A stretch of DNA of 64,000 nucleotides from Methanobrevibacter ruminantium (GCA_004553595.1 SFKZ01000005.1:21522-85521); one strand, 5' to 3'; positions 30,379 to 40,922 are shown, counted from the first letter of the stretch. A program made the numbers and translations. The notes: a model not told the origin generated them from the sequence alone.

Positions 30379-33300
30379 GTGAACGATTCTGCAGGACAAG
30401 TTAGATATGATATTACAGCTAATGCTGATGATTTTATTGACCAGCTAAAGTCTGCTGGAAAAGCTATTAATGATTTTGGCGACGAAGTAAGTGAAGTAGA
30501 TACACTTCTCATGATGCAATGGAATAACATGGCTAATGAGATGCAATCTGCAATGAAAAAAGCTGCAATAGAAGCATCAAAACCAATTGTTGATTTTGTT
30601 GAACAGTCTATCTCACAAATCAGCGGAATGAACAAAGCTATTTCTAGTGCAGCACTTTCAACGATTCAAGTTGTATCAGGTGCTGCAACAACAGCAATTA
30701 CTAGCTTAGTTTCACAAGGTGTTTCAGGTGCAGACTCTCTTGCTAAATTCAATGCTCAAGTAATTGGTCTAGCTGAATCTACAGAAGATGCAAACTCTGC
30801 TATGTCAACTGCAGTAAAATTCTTTAAGAATAACCCATTTCAACGTTTTGAAACAGTAGAAGCAGTCAAAAACTTGATGATGTATGACAAAAGCATAGCT
30901 AATGCTGCTGATAATTCTTCTAGATTGAAGAAAGAACTTGATATGCTCGGTGTTGCATCTCTTTCTTCTGGAACTCCTCTTGCAGAACTCGCTTCTAAGT
31001 GGGGTGAAGTTTCTTCTCAAGCAAGAGTAAGTAAAGGTCAGTTTGAAGAGCTTGCTTTAAGAGTTCCTGCACTTTATGATGCAGTTGGCAAAAGAATGGG
31101 AATTTCTGCTGCTGAAGTTAGTGATGCTCTTAATAGAGTTGGTGTTGATACAAAAATCGTAAGACAAGCAATGGAAGACCTATATGGTCTTGATACTACA
31201 AAGCTTAATCTTCCAAAACAGAGTAAAGAATTTCAAGAATATTTTAATTCTCTTACTGGAGCAGCTAGACAGTCTGCTGAAGCTTATTTAGCATTTAATA
31301 ATACTTTGGCTCGTCAAACAGACAGAGTTAAAGGTCGCATTGCAGATATGGCTCAAGCAATTGCAGGATATGAACTTACAGCTGATGGTGGATTCAAAGC
31401 TGTAGAAGGCGGAATTTATCAGTCAGTAATTAATTTGGAAAAAGCTTTTGCAGATACGATGGCAGGCTCTGAAAAAACAGCTGCTAAAATGCGTTCTGCT
31501 TTTGGAAAGCTTGGTGGAGCAATTGCACCGTTTATAGATAAAATTGCAGAAAAACTTCCAGCGATTTTAAATAAATTATTTGATTTGATAGATAAACTTG
31601 CTGACCATATAGAACTTCTTCTTCCTATATTAGCTGGTGCACTTACATTATTTGGTGGTCTAGCTTCTAATGTTCCTGTTTTAGGTCCAGCTATAGAAAA
31701 AATTACAGGACCAATCAAAAATCTTACAGGAACTTTCCTAAAACTTAATCCAGCTTTAAAGATTTTATTTGCTATTCTTGGTGCAGGTGTATTTAAAGCG
31801 ATTAAAGATGGTAAGCTTAATGGTCCACTAAAATCTATCTTTGAATCAATTTCGAAAATTGGTAAAGCTCTTGCTCCTGCAGTTTCAAGATTGATGGATA
31901 TTGCAGCTATTTTAGGAGAAAATATTATTGTTCCGACAATAGAAGCTTTAGCTAAAGTTCTTGAAGTATTAGCAAATGTGATTTCTGCTCTTCCAACTCC
32001 AGTTTTAACTGCTTTTATAGGAGCTCTACTTTCATTTAGAGCAGTAAACGAAATTGTTGGTCCTATTAGACAATCTATTTCTCTATTTAAAGAATATAGT
32101 GGAACAGTTTTTGAATTCTTTAAGAATCGAGCAAAACAACTCACTGAATTACAAAAAATAAGTTCAGCTGCAAAAACTTCTGGCTCAGGAGTTTCAGGTG
32201 AAGCATTTGAAAAAGTTGGTGGTGCTTCAGAATCGATTACTAAAGCTGGTGAAAGTTTGACAAAAGGCCAGCAAATGATGGCAACAATGAGGTCTGGAAT
32301 CTTGAATATGATTCTTTTGGCTGGTGCTATTGCTGCTTTAGGTGTTGCATTAAATGTTGCCAATAAAATGATTCCTGATGATATGCTTCCACTTATCGGA
32401 AAGCTTGGACTGATGGCAGTCGTTGTTTCAGCATTTGGAGCAATTGGTTGGGCTATTGGAAAAGTTAATATAAAACAATCTACAATTCTTGAAATGGCTG
32501 AATTAGCAGGTGTAATTGCACTTCTTGGTGTAGCAATGTTTGTTGCTAATAGAGCAATTCCTGATGAAATCGGTCTTCTTGCTGCTAAGCTTGGAATTAT
32601 GGCTGGAGTAGTTGCTGCTTTTGGTGGTATTGCTTTTGTTGGTGGTCTTGCTCCTGCGCAAATTGCATCTGGTCTTCTTGAAATGGTTGGTGTTGCAGTT
32701 GCAATATCTGCTGTTGGATTAGCAATTAAATCTATCGATAAAAATGTTCCTAATGACATCGGTGGAATAACAATAAAACTAGGAATAATTTCAGAAGTTG
32801 TTGTAGCTATTGGTGCAGTAGCAACAGGAATCGGTGCTGTTATTACTCTTGGTCCTGTTGCATTATTCTTGGCAACTGGAATTGCATCTATGATAAGCTT
32901 AGTTGCTGGAATCGTAATTGTTGCTCAAGAACTAGGGATTCTTCAAAAGATTAAACTCAATCAAAACAAAATTGTTAAGAATGTAAATCTTGTAATGGAA
33001 ACTGTAAGAATGATTACAGATGAAGCTGCAGGTAAATCATTAAAAGATTTGATTGAATCATTCTTAGAAATGGGAATTGTAGCTGCTGTTGCAAACATTG
33101 TTAATAATTATGTTAATATCGCAAAAAATCTTAATTATTTACAAAAACTTAAACTTAATCCAGTAGCTATCTTCTTTAATGTTTCTTTGATTTCATCTAT
33201 TGTAAGCTTCTTAGCTCCAAAGCCTGGAACAGGTGTTATGGGAAAGCTTAAACAAATGATTAATACATTCTTGCAAGCTGGAATTGTTCAAGCTGTTTCT

Positions 33301-35247
33301 GATATTGTAGGAATATATAAATCTATAGCAAGTGAATTAAGTTTTATACAATTTATTATCTTAAATAGGAAATTGGTTACAGAAAAAGTTAAATTAATTT
33401 CAAAAGTTGTAAGAGATATTTCTGATACGAGTCCTAGTGGAATTTTTGGTGGTCTTTCTGAGATAATAACAACTTTCTTACAATCAAAGATAGTAGATAA
33501 TGTTTCGTTAATAGTTGGAATATATGTTGAAATTTCTAGAAAATTACAAGATCTTAATATAACATTAGGCAATTTTGAAGGAATAAAAGATACTATAGGT
33601 AATAAATTCAATTACATAAAAGACATTGTTACAACTATCTCAACTGCTGGTGGTGGTATCTTAAAATCATTCCAAACAATGGTTTCATCTGATAATTACA
33701 AAAATGCAGTTAAGAATGTTAATGATGTTTTGGCAGTTTATCCAGATATATTCGGAAAAATTAAAACATTATATGACGTTGTCAATGAAGCTGGTGAGAA
33801 CTTTGATGTAAATAAAGCAAAAGGAAATGTAGACCACATTACAGAAGTTATCAACAAAGTTCTTTCAATAAAAGATGGTGGAATTTTCCAAGGAATTTCT
33901 GAATTCTTTGCTGGTGGAACTATTTCTGTAGACAAAGTAAAAGATATTGTTAGCATTATCGAAAACTTTGGTTTAATTGCTAAGAATACAAATGAAATTC
34001 CAGATGTTGGCGGTGAAAACTATGACAAGATAGAACACATTAAAACTGTTCTTCAAAAAGTCAAAGATGCTCCTAGAATGGAAGATGCTGATAAGGTCAA
34101 ACTTATCAACACAGTAAATGCAGCTAATGATGTGTTATTTATATCAGCATCAATGATTCGTAGACTCAATACTTTGGAAGATATTGGTGGTGAAAATTAT
34201 GCAAAATTAGACCATATTAAAACAGCAATTGATAAGATTAAAAATATTCCAGGAATGGAAGAAGAAACAAAAATCAAACTTATCAACACTGTTAACTGCG
34301 CTGCTGATGCTGCAGATGCTATGGGAAGATTTACAAGTAAAGTAAATGCTCTCCAAGAACCAGACAATGATAAGCTGAATTCTGTAATTGAATCCATTAA
34401 TAATATGATTCTTAAATTAGCTGCTATTTCTGTTTCAGCTGCGCAACAATTTATAAATGTTGGTCAAGAAATTGTTTCTAGCATCATTAATGGAATTACT
34501 TCTAAAATTCCTGAATTAGTAGCAACTGCAGCAAATATTCAAGGTTCTATCTGGAATGCTATTGAAATTAAAATGCAAGATGAATATAATCAAGGTGCTG
34601 CATTAGCTCAAAACATTATTAATGGATTTAATTCTAAGCAATCTGAATTTAATCAAGCAGGTGCAAACGTTCAAGGAACTATTTGGAACGCTATCGAACC
34701 AAAAATGAAAGATGAATATAGTCAAGGTAAAACTTTGGCTCAAAATATCATTAATGGTTTCAATTCAAAACACAAAGGTGATGATACGTTCTATAATTCA
34801 GGTGCAAATGCAGTTCAAGGATTTATCAATGGTGCTTATTCAAAAGATGTATATTCAGTTGGTAAGAAAATTGCTGAGAGATATTTAAATGGTTTGAAAG
34901 ACAAAGGAAGACAAGGTTCTCCTTGGAAAACAACTTATCAATCAGGTATTTGGGCTGTCGAAGGCATGATTGATGGTATTGAAAGAATGAGCTATAAACT
35001 TAGAATGTCAGCACAATCAGTGGCAGACACTGTAGTAGATGCAATGACAATAGATAATCTTTCAGATGCAATAGGATTTTCTAATTTAAAGAATCTTTCA
35101 ATGTCTATTTCTGGACAAGGAGAAGAAGGAACTCTTGGAGGAGTCAATTCTAAATCTAATACAATCAACATCTATAATACAAATTATGCTCAAACTGATT
35201 TCAATCAAATGTCTAGAGATATAATGTTCAATATAAGTAGGTTATAA
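30379..35247 (+). CDS. Tape measure protein
   Basis: 1,622 residues from a GTG preceded by CCGGAGAG. The N-terminal tape-measure domain (ADDFIDQLKSAGKAINDFG...FAQVIGLAESTEDANSAM-type, ASKWGEVSSQARVSKGQF) is followed by hydrophobic helices at about 400-560 and three repeats of the type (I/V)P(D/N)D-x-x-KLG-x-(M/I)-x-VV-x-AFG at about 650-810. Later come duplicated HIKT-x-(I/L)-x-K-(V/I)K blocks and duplicated QG(S/T)IWNAIE...NIINGFNSK blocks. Sets tail length and may help penetrate the membrane. Length corresponds to a long siphovirus tail. Co-transcribed with Dit and the Tal-like gene. Confidence 0.9.
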   Translation: MNDSAGQVRYDITANADDFIDQLKSAGKAINDFGDEVSEVDTLLMMQWNNMANEMQSAMKKAAIEASKPIVDFVEQSISQISGMNKAISSAALSTIQVVSGAATTAITSLVSQGVSGADSLAKFNAQVIGLAESTEDANSAMSTAVKFFKNNPFQRFETVEAVKNLMMYDKSIANAADNSSRLKKELDMLGVASLSSGTPLAELASKWGEVSSQARVSKGQFEELALRVPALYDAVGKRMGISAAEVSDALNRVGVDTKIVRQAMEDLYGLDTTKLNLPKQSKEFQEYFNSLTGAARQSAEAYLAFNNTLARQTDRVKGRIADMAQAIAGYELTADGGFKAVEGGIYQSVINLEKAFADTMAGSEKTAAKMRSAFGKLGGAIAPFIDKIAEKLPAILNKLFDLIDKLADHIELLLPILAGALTLFGGLASNVPVLGPAIEKITGPIKNLTGTFLKLNPALKILFAILGAGVFKAIKDGKLNGPLKSIFESISKIGKALAPAVSRLMDIAAILGENIIVPTIEALAKVLEVLANVISALPTPVLTAFIGALLSFRAVNEIVGPIRQSISLFKEYSGTVFEFFKNRAKQLTELQKISSAAKTSGSGVSGEAFEKVGGASESITKAGESLTKGQQMMATMRSGILNMILLAGAIAALGVALNVANKMIPDDMLPLIGKLGLMAVVVSAFGAIGWAIGKVNIKQSTILEMAELAGVIALLGVAMFVANRAIPDEIGLLAAKLGIMAGVVAAFGGIAFVGGLAPAQIASGLLEMVGVAVAISAVGLAIKSIDKNVPNDIGGITIKLGIISEVVVAIGAVATGIGAVITLGPVALFLATGIASMISLVAGIVIVAQELGILQKIKLNQNKIVKNVNLVMETVRMITDEAAGKSLKDLIESFLEMGIVAAVANIVNNYVNIAKNLNYLQKLKLNPVAIFFNVSLISSIVSFLAPKPGTGVMGKLKQMINTFLQAGIVQAVSDIVGIYKSIASELSFIQFIILNRKLVTEKVKLISKVVRDISDTSPSGIFGGLSEIITTFLQSKIVDNVSLIVGIYVEISRKLQDLNITLGNFEGIKDTIGNKFNYIKDIVTTISTAGGGILKSFQTMVSSDNYKNAVKNVNDVLAVYPDIFGKIKTLYDVVNEAGENFDVNKAKGNVDHITEVINKVLSIKDGGIFQGISEFFAGGTISVDKVKDIVSIIENFGLIAKNTNEIPDVGGENYDKIEHIKTVLQKVKDAPRMEDADKVKLINTVNAANDVLFISASMIRRLNTLEDIGGENYAKLDHIKTAIDKIKNIPGMEEETKIKLINTVNCAADAADAMGRFTSKVNALQEPDNDKLNSVIESINNMILKLAAISVSAAQQFINVGQEIVSSIINGITSKIPELVATAANIQGSIWNAIEIKMQDEYNQGAALAQNIINGFNSKQSEFNQAGANVQGTIWNAIEPKMKDEYSQGKTLAQNIINGFNSKHKGDDTFYNSGANAVQGFINGAYSKDVYSVGKKIAERYLNGLKDKGRQGSPWKTTYQSGIWAVEGMIDGIERMSYKLRMSAQSVADTVVDAMTIDNLSDAIGFSNLKNLSMSISGQGEEGTLGGVNSKSNTINIYNTNYAQTDFNQMSRDIMFNISRL

Positions 35248-35248
35248 A

Positions 35249-36139
35249 ATGCAAGTATTAATAGGAAAATATTACACTCAAAATAATAAACGTCTTCTTA
35301 ATGGCATTTTGCTTGGAACTTCTGATTCTAAAATTCAGCTTACAGAAATAGACGGAATAGAATCTGCACCTTTTAGAAATAATAATGGAGACTGGTCTGG
35401 AAAAGACGGTGGATATATGTCTGCACAATTATTTAGTGGAAGAGAAATCACTTTTCAAGGATTCTATTATGATGCAAATTATGGTTGTGAATCTAATACT
35501 ATATCAGTAAGAGAAGAAATTATTAGCTTCTTAAAAATCAGAACACTATTTCCGATATTTTTTCAAACAATTTCTGGAGTAGTTTATTATACTCAAGGAT
35601 ATGTGACAGCAATTAATATGCCATATACAAATACAAAGTATGGAGATTTTCAAATTACATTTTATTGTCCAGAAACAGAAATTAAACTTGCTGAACAATT
35701 TGGTGATGAAGATTCTGTGACTAAAAGAGATATTATTTACAGAGATATTACATCTGGTGGTCATTTGGTTCCAGAAACAACTCCTGTATTATTTGAACAA
35801 GGATATGCTACGTCAATTGTTAATTATACTGGTTCAATGCCGTGCTATCCTAAACTCATTCTTACTGGTCCATTTACATCGGATATTATTCTTCAGAATT
35901 ATAATTTAGGAAAAAATCTTATTATTAAGAAGAGTATTTCTGAAGGTTCAGTTGTTGAAGTAGATATGAATTCACGACAAGTCTTAGAAAATGGACGTTC
36001 AATTTCATTATATGTAGATGAGAATTCTGAATGGTGGTATTTACAACCAGGTCAAAATAAAATATATTTAATGTCAGGTGGTGATAATGATAATATTTCA
36101 TGCAACATCGAATGGACAGTTAACTATCAAGGAATTTAA
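35249..36139 (+). CDS. Distal tail protein (Dit)
   Basis: 296 residues, starting one base after the tape measure stop. LIGKYYTQNNKRLLNGILLGTSDSKIQLTEIDGIESAPF and SAQLFSGREITFQGFYYDANY match the N-terminal ring domain of Dit, and the C-terminal half (YPKLILTGPFTSDIIL...NGRSISLYVDENSEWWYLQPGQNKIYL) is the usual galectin-like part. Forms the hub between tail tube and baseplate. Order tape measure-Dit-Tal is canonical. Confidence 0.87.
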   Translation: MQVLIGKYYTQNNKRLLNGILLGTSDSKIQLTEIDGIESAPFRNNNGDWSGKDGGYMSAQLFSGREITFQGFYYDANYGCESNTISVREEIISFLKIRTLFPIFFQTISGVVYYTQGYVTAINMPYTNTKYGDFQITFYCPETEIKLAEQFGDEDSVTKRDIIYRDITSGGHLVPETTPVLFEQGYATSIVNYTGSMPCYPKLILTGPFTSDIILQNYNLGKNLIIKKSISEGSVVEVDMNSRQVLENGRSISLYVDENSEWWYLQPGQNKIYLMSGGDNDNISCNIEWTVNYQGI

Positions 36140-36142
36140 AAA

Positions 36143-39100
36143 ATGGCAGTAGATGCAGGAAGTGCACCAGATATTTGTTTAGAATATTACTATTTTGTTG
36201 ACCCATCTCAACCTAATACTCATCCTTTTGAGATTACATCTGTAACACATAATTCTATTAAATCTAATTGTATTGTTACAACTCAGGGTCAGTATAATGA
36301 ATCAATGCAATTAAATGAAGATAAAATGCCATACCCTTATGTTGGTTTAGTCGCATCAACTTCAAACTATTATGTAGGAACATTCGATACTTCTCAAGAT
36401 TTTGAAACTTCAAAGATTACTTATAATGCAAAATCATCTGGAACACCGCTAGAATTTCCTTCATCAATGAAGAATGGTTCTAGCTATAGAAAAACGTATG
36501 AAGTAACATTATCTAACTCTAATAAATATTCATCTTCTCAATCAATTAAGGGAAACACACAATATTTTATGTATTCATATGTTCTTCCTTTAAATGACGG
36601 TTTGAATAATCATATTACATCAAATAGAATCAATTTTTGTGATGTTTATACTTCTTGGAATAATATATATTGGTTTTGGAATGTAGGAGGTGGAGCATTT
36701 TATCAACCAGCAACTGGAAATGGTATTTCAATTGTTACTCCACCGTCTCCTTATTCATCTGTAACATTTAATCAAACAGACATCGAATCTCTAAAATCAC
36801 TCAAAGATGGTCAAAGTCAAAAAATTAGGTATTCCGTAACAGTTCCTTCTGGAGATGGAAAAGCTGTTTCAAATATTTATCATTATTTTAGATATAAATA
36901 TGATGATGACGATGTTTATACATCATGGGAAAATCCTCAAAAAGACTCTTCTAATAATTTAATCGCAAATGTTGTCTGCAGAACTGGACATTCAGTTACT
37001 GTTCAAGTTGCTAGAGGAAACATCGATTCATTATATTCTCAGACATATTATGATGGTGGAAGCTTTATGTCTGGAGTTTCATCTACAACTATTTCAATTC
37101 CTGAAGTTTTTGAGACTGGTGAACTTAAGAAGCTTGAAACACCTGAATATAGAATTGAAATTTGGAAAAGCAGACTTTCTGATGAAGCTAAATATCAGTT
37201 TGTTGATTTTCTTAATAATACTGGTTCTCAATCATCTAATGATTTCTATCTAGATTTTCAGAAGAATTTTAATAGCTTATTATATATGCATTTTGATTTT
37301 GAGCTTTCATTTACAGGAAGTTCAACACCAATGGCGTTTTTTGGAATTAATCCATACGAAAACTATGGTTATACAGTCGGATTTAAGAGAATTTCTGATA
37401 CAACAAAAGCTGTATGCATTATGATAGGAAATTCATCTCAAACTTTAGCAAATCAAACATATCATAATTTTACTGCTAGAGATGATGAAAAATTTAAATT
37501 AAGTCTTGACTCCGACATGGATGGAAAAGTAAAAGTTTACATAAATGATTCTCTTTTGTTTACATCTGGAAATGCAGGATTCTCTTCTAATACAAAAGGC
37601 GTTTGCTTGTTTAACGTTCAATCTTCTACTGGAACTATTCTTTCTGGGAACACATTTATTGGCAAGCTTTATTCAATGAGTGGATATGATACAGAAGAAA
37701 ATGCAGTAAAATATAATTTTATTCCGTCTTATGAAAAATCAACATCAACTCCTGGTTTATATGATACTGTTCACCAGTTATTTTATCCTTCAAAATCATA
37801 TAGCAGTGCTACAACTAACTTAATGAAAGTTGGTCCAAATTCTATCGGAACATCTTATGGTATGCTTGTTGATATTTCAAATCTTGCAGTTTCTACGTTA
37901 AATCTTACTAAAGAAAGAAATTTGCCAGATACTTTGTCAGTTGATATTGAATATGTTCAATTCAAGAATAAACTTGCAAAAGAAAATACAAAAATCACAG
38001 ATGTTCTTAAACCATACTTAGTAGATGTAATTGTAAGAAGAAATTTCGAAATCATATTTAGCGGAATATTGATGTATTCTAAAGTTACTCTTCAAGCAGT
38101 TGGAAAACAAACTCTCACTCTTCAAGCTATCGGTTATGGTGAAGAACTTTCTAAACGTTACATCAACTGTTCGTATGGAGATATGAACTATCCTCAGATT
38201 GCAAGACAAATTATCTATGATGCTCAACATGAAATGAACTGGATAGATAATTATGATTTCTTAAAAGACCAAACAGACTCAAGCAATGAAAATGATACTT
38301 CTTACTTTAATGGTTGGTATGCATCTGATACAGAGAATGTAAGCTATATTCCTGTTAAAGGTTCTGATACGAATGTTTATCAAGCACATTGGCAAAATGG
38401 CGCAATTGCATTTGATGCAGGATGCACATTAAAATGCTTTAAACTCACATGTTCTAAGTTAACTGGTGGAGATAGATGGGGAACATCAGGAAATTATAAT
38501 CAATTTCTATATTTGAGCTTTTGGCACACAACAATCTCAGAATTAGAATCTAGAACTATCACAATGAAAGTTGAGTTTGATACTGACGGAGAAGATGCAT
38601 CAACTCATGCAAAAACATTTGATATTAGTTTTACAACTCAGCCTTCAAATGCTGATGCTGGTTCTCAATGGAGAAAATTTGAAGCTTATCTCAATATTGG
38701 TCTTCTTCAAGGAATGGTAAAGCATGTAACATTTACTAATACTTCTAAATATGATTTTAGAATAAATGATTTTAATCTTTATAGACCAAGTGATGAAGAG
38801 CATAGAAGAAATGAAACAAACATTGCTGCAACAACTGGATATGATTTGAATCTTGAAGTTGGATATTTTGATGATGCATTTAATGATAAAAAATTATATT
38901 CAACAGATCGTGTAAGACACTATCATAGACAAAATGCAAAAGAAGCAATTTATAATTTAGCAAAACTTGAAGACCAGAACTTTGAATATCAAGTAAACAA
39001 AGATGGTCAGTTTATCATTAAACAAGCAGAAGGTGATTTAGTCGTAAAGAATGTTGCAACATATCCTGGTCAGATTTCTGAAATTAGCATTGAAAGAGAT

Positions 39101-39625
39101 GCAAATACTCTATATAATGTTGGATGTGCAATTAATACTCATTTATATGATAATAAAGACCTCTTTGAGCAATCTGGACAATCATTTATCTGGGCAGATA
39201 TGACAAATGGTGTAGCGATTGATGAGAGTTCTGTCTCTAAGTATAAAGCAAGAGTTCAAATGGTTGAAGTTGATACTACTACTAGACGTGAAATTGAAGT
39301 TGAAGCTCAAGGTGCAATTAATGCATCTGATGAGATTCAAGATATTCCGACTATTAAGTTTGACTCAAATATTTATAATCCAGGAAACATTCACATTGGT
39401 GATGCATTCGGAATTAATGTAAATATTGACGAAGTGTTCAACTTTATTAATGGTGAGTATAGAGTTTATGCATATAGTTTAAGACTTAGTCAAGACCATG
39501 TAGAATCGATGGATATTACATTAGCAATTCCTAATGCTCTTCAACTTCAGCTAATGACATTTCCTGTTACAATGAAAAATATGATGAATAATATTAAGAG
39601 AATTCAAGTTAAGAGTAACAAATAA
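36143..39625 (+). CDS. Tail-tip protein (Tal/Gp18-like) with LamG-like domain
   Basis: 1,160 residues. N-terminal third carries fibre-type modules. Residues about 330-530 form a concanavalin/LamG-like region (DFYLDFQKNFNSLLYMHFDF...KVKVYINDSLLFTSG...GKLYSMSGYD). From about 580 on, the antireceptor/Tal core appears (LSVDIEYVQFKNKLAKENTKITDVLKPYLVDVIVRRNFEIIFSGIL; ...GEELSKRYINCSYGDMNYPQIA). The C-terminus (AREAIYNLAKLEDQNFEYQVNKDGQF-type, ...SLRLSQDHVESMDITLAI) is typical of phage minor tail proteins. Probably binds surface sugar. No lytic motif is obvious. Confidence 0.75.
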   Translation: MAVDAGSAPDICLEYYYFVDPSQPNTHPFEITSVTHNSIKSNCIVTTQGQYNESMQLNEDKMPYPYVGLVASTSNYYVGTFDTSQDFETSKITYNAKSSGTPLEFPSSMKNGSSYRKTYEVTLSNSNKYSSSQSIKGNTQYFMYSYVLPLNDGLNNHITSNRINFCDVYTSWNNIYWFWNVGGGAFYQPATGNGISIVTPPSPYSSVTFNQTDIESLKSLKDGQSQKIRYSVTVPSGDGKAVSNIYHYFRYKYDDDDVYTSWENPQKDSSNNLIANVVCRTGHSVTVQVARGNIDSLYSQTYYDGGSFMSGVSSTTISIPEVFETGELKKLETPEYRIEIWKSRLSDEAKYQFVDFLNNTGSQSSNDFYLDFQKNFNSLLYMHFDFELSFTGSSTPMAFFGINPYENYGYTVGFKRISDTTKAVCIMIGNSSQTLANQTYHNFTARDDEKFKLSLDSDMDGKVKVYINDSLLFTSGNAGFSSNTKGVCLFNVQSSTGTILSGNTFIGKLYSMSGYDTEENAVKYNFIPSYEKSTSTPGLYDTVHQLFYPSKSYSSATTNLMKVGPNSIGTSYGMLVDISNLAVSTLNLTKERNLPDTLSVDIEYVQFKNKLAKENTKITDVLKPYLVDVIVRRNFEIIFSGILMYSKVTLQAVGKQTLTLQAIGYGEELSKRYINCSYGDMNYPQIARQIIYDAQHEMNWIDNYDFLKDQTDSSNENDTSYFNGWYASDTENVSYIPVKGSDTNVYQAHWQNGAIAFDAGCTLKCFKLTCSKLTGGDRWGTSGNYNQFLYLSFWHTTISELESRTITMKVEFDTDGEDASTHAKTFDISFTTQPSNADAGSQWRKFEAYLNIGLLQGMVKHVTFTNTSKYDFRINDFNLYRPSDEEHRRNETNIAATTGYDLNLEVGYFDDAFNDKKLYSTDRVRHYHRQNAKEAIYNLAKLEDQNFEYQVNKDGQFIIKQAEGDLVVKNVATYPGQISEISIERDANTLYNVGCAINTHLYDNKDLFEQSGQSFIWADMTNGVAIDESSVSKYKARVQMVEVDTTTRREIEVEAQGAINASDEIQDIPTIKFDSNIYNPGNIHIGDAFGINVNIDEVFNFINGEYRVYAYSLRLSQDHVESMDITLAIPNALQLQLMTFPVTMKNMMNNIKRIQVKSNK

Positions 39626-39981
39626 TGTCTGTAAAGATAGAACACAGAGAAAATAATATAATAACAGCTTTAAAATTTAAAGTTGCAATTGCTAATCGTC
39701 TTATAATTGAAGATATTCATAGAACAAGCTTGCCTAAAACTCCTATGAAAAACTCTTATTTGAGAAGAGATGTTGAAAAAACAGTAGTCCCAGAAACTTA
39801 TACTGGGACTATCATTTGGAAAGTTCCATATGCTTCATATCAGGAACGAGGAAGAAGAGCATATGGTCCACCTCATATTGTTAAACACTATACTACACCT
39901 GGGACAGGTAAAGACTTTGCTAAAAATGCTGTTAAAGAAACTATGTCTCACGTTAAAGATTTCTATAAAAACATTATTTAA
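39625..39981 (+). CDS. Minor capsid/tail completion protein
   Basis: 118 residues. LPKTPMKNSYLRRDVEKTVV followed by WKVPYASYQERGRRAYGPPHIVKHYTTPGTGKDFAKNAVKE is the pattern of the Minor_capsid_2 / HK97-gp10-like completion proteins, with a conserved Y-A-x-YQE loop and C-terminal helix. Overlaps the previous stop by one base. Unusual in lying after the tail-tip gene, far from the head genes. Its 3' end overlaps a convergent small minus-strand gene by 8 nt. Confidence 0.72.
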   Translation: MSVKIEHRENNIITALKFKVAIANRLIIEDIHRTSLPKTPMKNSYLRRDVEKTVVPETYTGTIIWKVPYASYQERGRRAYGPPHIVKHYTTPGTGKDFAKNAVKETMSHVKDFYKNII

Positions 39982-40078
39982 TATATTTAGATAATTCTTC
40001 TAATATATCTGATGCAATACCGATGTTTTTAGTTTCTTTCCATTTTTTGATTAGTTCTACAATTTCTTTAAGCGTCAT
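39974..40078 (-). CDS. Small helical peptide, 34 aa
   Basis: MTLKEIVELIKKWKETKNIG..., an amphipathic helical peptide. On the minus strand AGAGGAC lies 7-8 nt before the ATG, and the start overlaps the end of the KGG gene, so it is coupled. Converges with the 39625 gene. Confidence 0.5.
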   Translation of the reverse strand: MTLKEIVELIKKWKETKNIGIASDILEELSKYIK

Positions 40079-40271
40079 TTTTTGGTCCTCTTTTGCTTAT
40101 GCTTCCACCTTTTTTGCCTGCAATATGAGCAATATCAGGATTTTTATAGAAAAAGCGAGTTTCTGGGTGTGAAACTGAACCACCTTTTCTTCCAATTTCA
40201 CGATAATAATTAGGATTTTTTAGTAACATTTTATTCTTTACTTTATCGCCACCAGCTTTAGTTCCAGCCAT
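40068..40271 (-). CDS. KGG-motif (stress-induced type) small protein
   Basis: 67 residues with two KGG motifs: REIGRKGGSVSHPETRFF and HIAGKKGGSISKRGPK, the repeat of the Con-10/GsiB-type KGG family. These small hydrophilic basic proteins occur in bacteria and some phages and may bind nucleic acid. AAGGAGATAAAA precedes the ATG. Function in phage unknown. Confidence 0.75.
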   Translation of the reverse strand: MAGTKAGGDKVKNKMLLKNPNYYREIGRKGGSVSHPETRFFYKNPDIAHIAGKKGGSISKRGPKNDA

Positions 40272-40285
40272 TTTTATCTCCTTTT

Positions 40286-40642
40286 TTATACTTCTTTTAA
40301 TAAGAATTCTTCTGCTTCTTTTATTGCAGATTTAAATATTTTTTCATTAATTTTGATAATATGTGATGCACCTGCTATTAAACATTTATATGCACATGCA
40401 ATTTCTTTATCTAAATTTTTAAATAAGTCATATTGCATAATGCAATGTTCAATAAACTCACTTTCTAAAGATAAATATTCTCCGTTCAAACCTCCTTGTT
40501 TTAAATTTCTTATTTTCGAATGAGATAGTTTTCCGTAATATTCAATATAATACTTTATTTCAGAATTTTTTGCACCAGTATTATTAAATGAATTTATGAA
40601 TTTATATGATGATGAACAAAGTTGTGAAACAGTAAATATCAT
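40286..40642 (-). CDS. Hypothetical protein, 118 aa
   Basis: Helical, with cysteines at 11 and around residues 68-86 (CIMQYDLFKNLDKEIACAYKCL). The start overlaps the previous minus-strand stop by one base. Family unknown. Confidence 0.6.
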   Translation of the reverse strand: MIFTVSQLCSSSYKFINSFNNTGAKNSEIKYYIEYYGKLSHSKIRNLKQGGLNGEYLSLESEFIEHCIMQYDLFKNLDKEIACAYKCLIAGASHIIKINEKIFKSAIKEAEEFLLKEV

Positions 40643-40830
40643 TATTCCTCCAAAGATTCAGTAAAATCTTTTAGAAAATAAATTACAGATTCGACGTTAT
40701 CAATTGCTTGTTCATATTTGATTTCTACTTCTGGAACAATATCAGATAAATTTTCTTTTGATTCATAAAGACTATCAACGTCTTGTTCAAGAAGATTTAT
40801 TTCTTTAAATAGAATTTCTTTTAAACTCAT
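40642..40830 (-). CDS. Coiled-coil hypothetical protein, 62 aa
   Basis: MSLKEILFKEINLLEQDVDSLYESKENL..., acidic heptad-like helix. AAAGGAGTAATT precedes the ATG. Second gene after the palindromic promoter at 40958-40986. Confidence 0.6.
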   Translation of the reverse strand: MSLKEILFKEINLLEQDVDSLYESKENLSDIVPEVEIKYEQAIDNVESVIYFLKDFTESLEE

Positions 40831-40841
40831 AATTACTCCTT

Positions 40842-40922
40842 TTAATAAGATTCTTCATTTTTAAAGAAAACAAAATTATTATTACACCAGTCTTCTATGG
40901 GTATATCAATTTCTTCTTCCAT
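40842..40922 (-). CDS. Small acidic peptide, 26 aa
   Basis: MEEEIDIPIEDWCNNNFVFFK..., read from an ATG with GCAAAGGAGC 6 nt upstream, the same cassette found at the plus-strand small genes. First gene of the operon; too short to assign. Confidence 0.58.
   Translation of the reverse strand: MEEEIDIPIEDWCNNNFVFFKNEESY

Noticed and set aside
31419..32759. A 446-codon open frame on the minus strand inside the tape measure gene
   Set aside because: Antisense shadow of an AT-rich, low-stop gene; no ribosome site, promoter or domain, and the tape measure frame is unambiguous.
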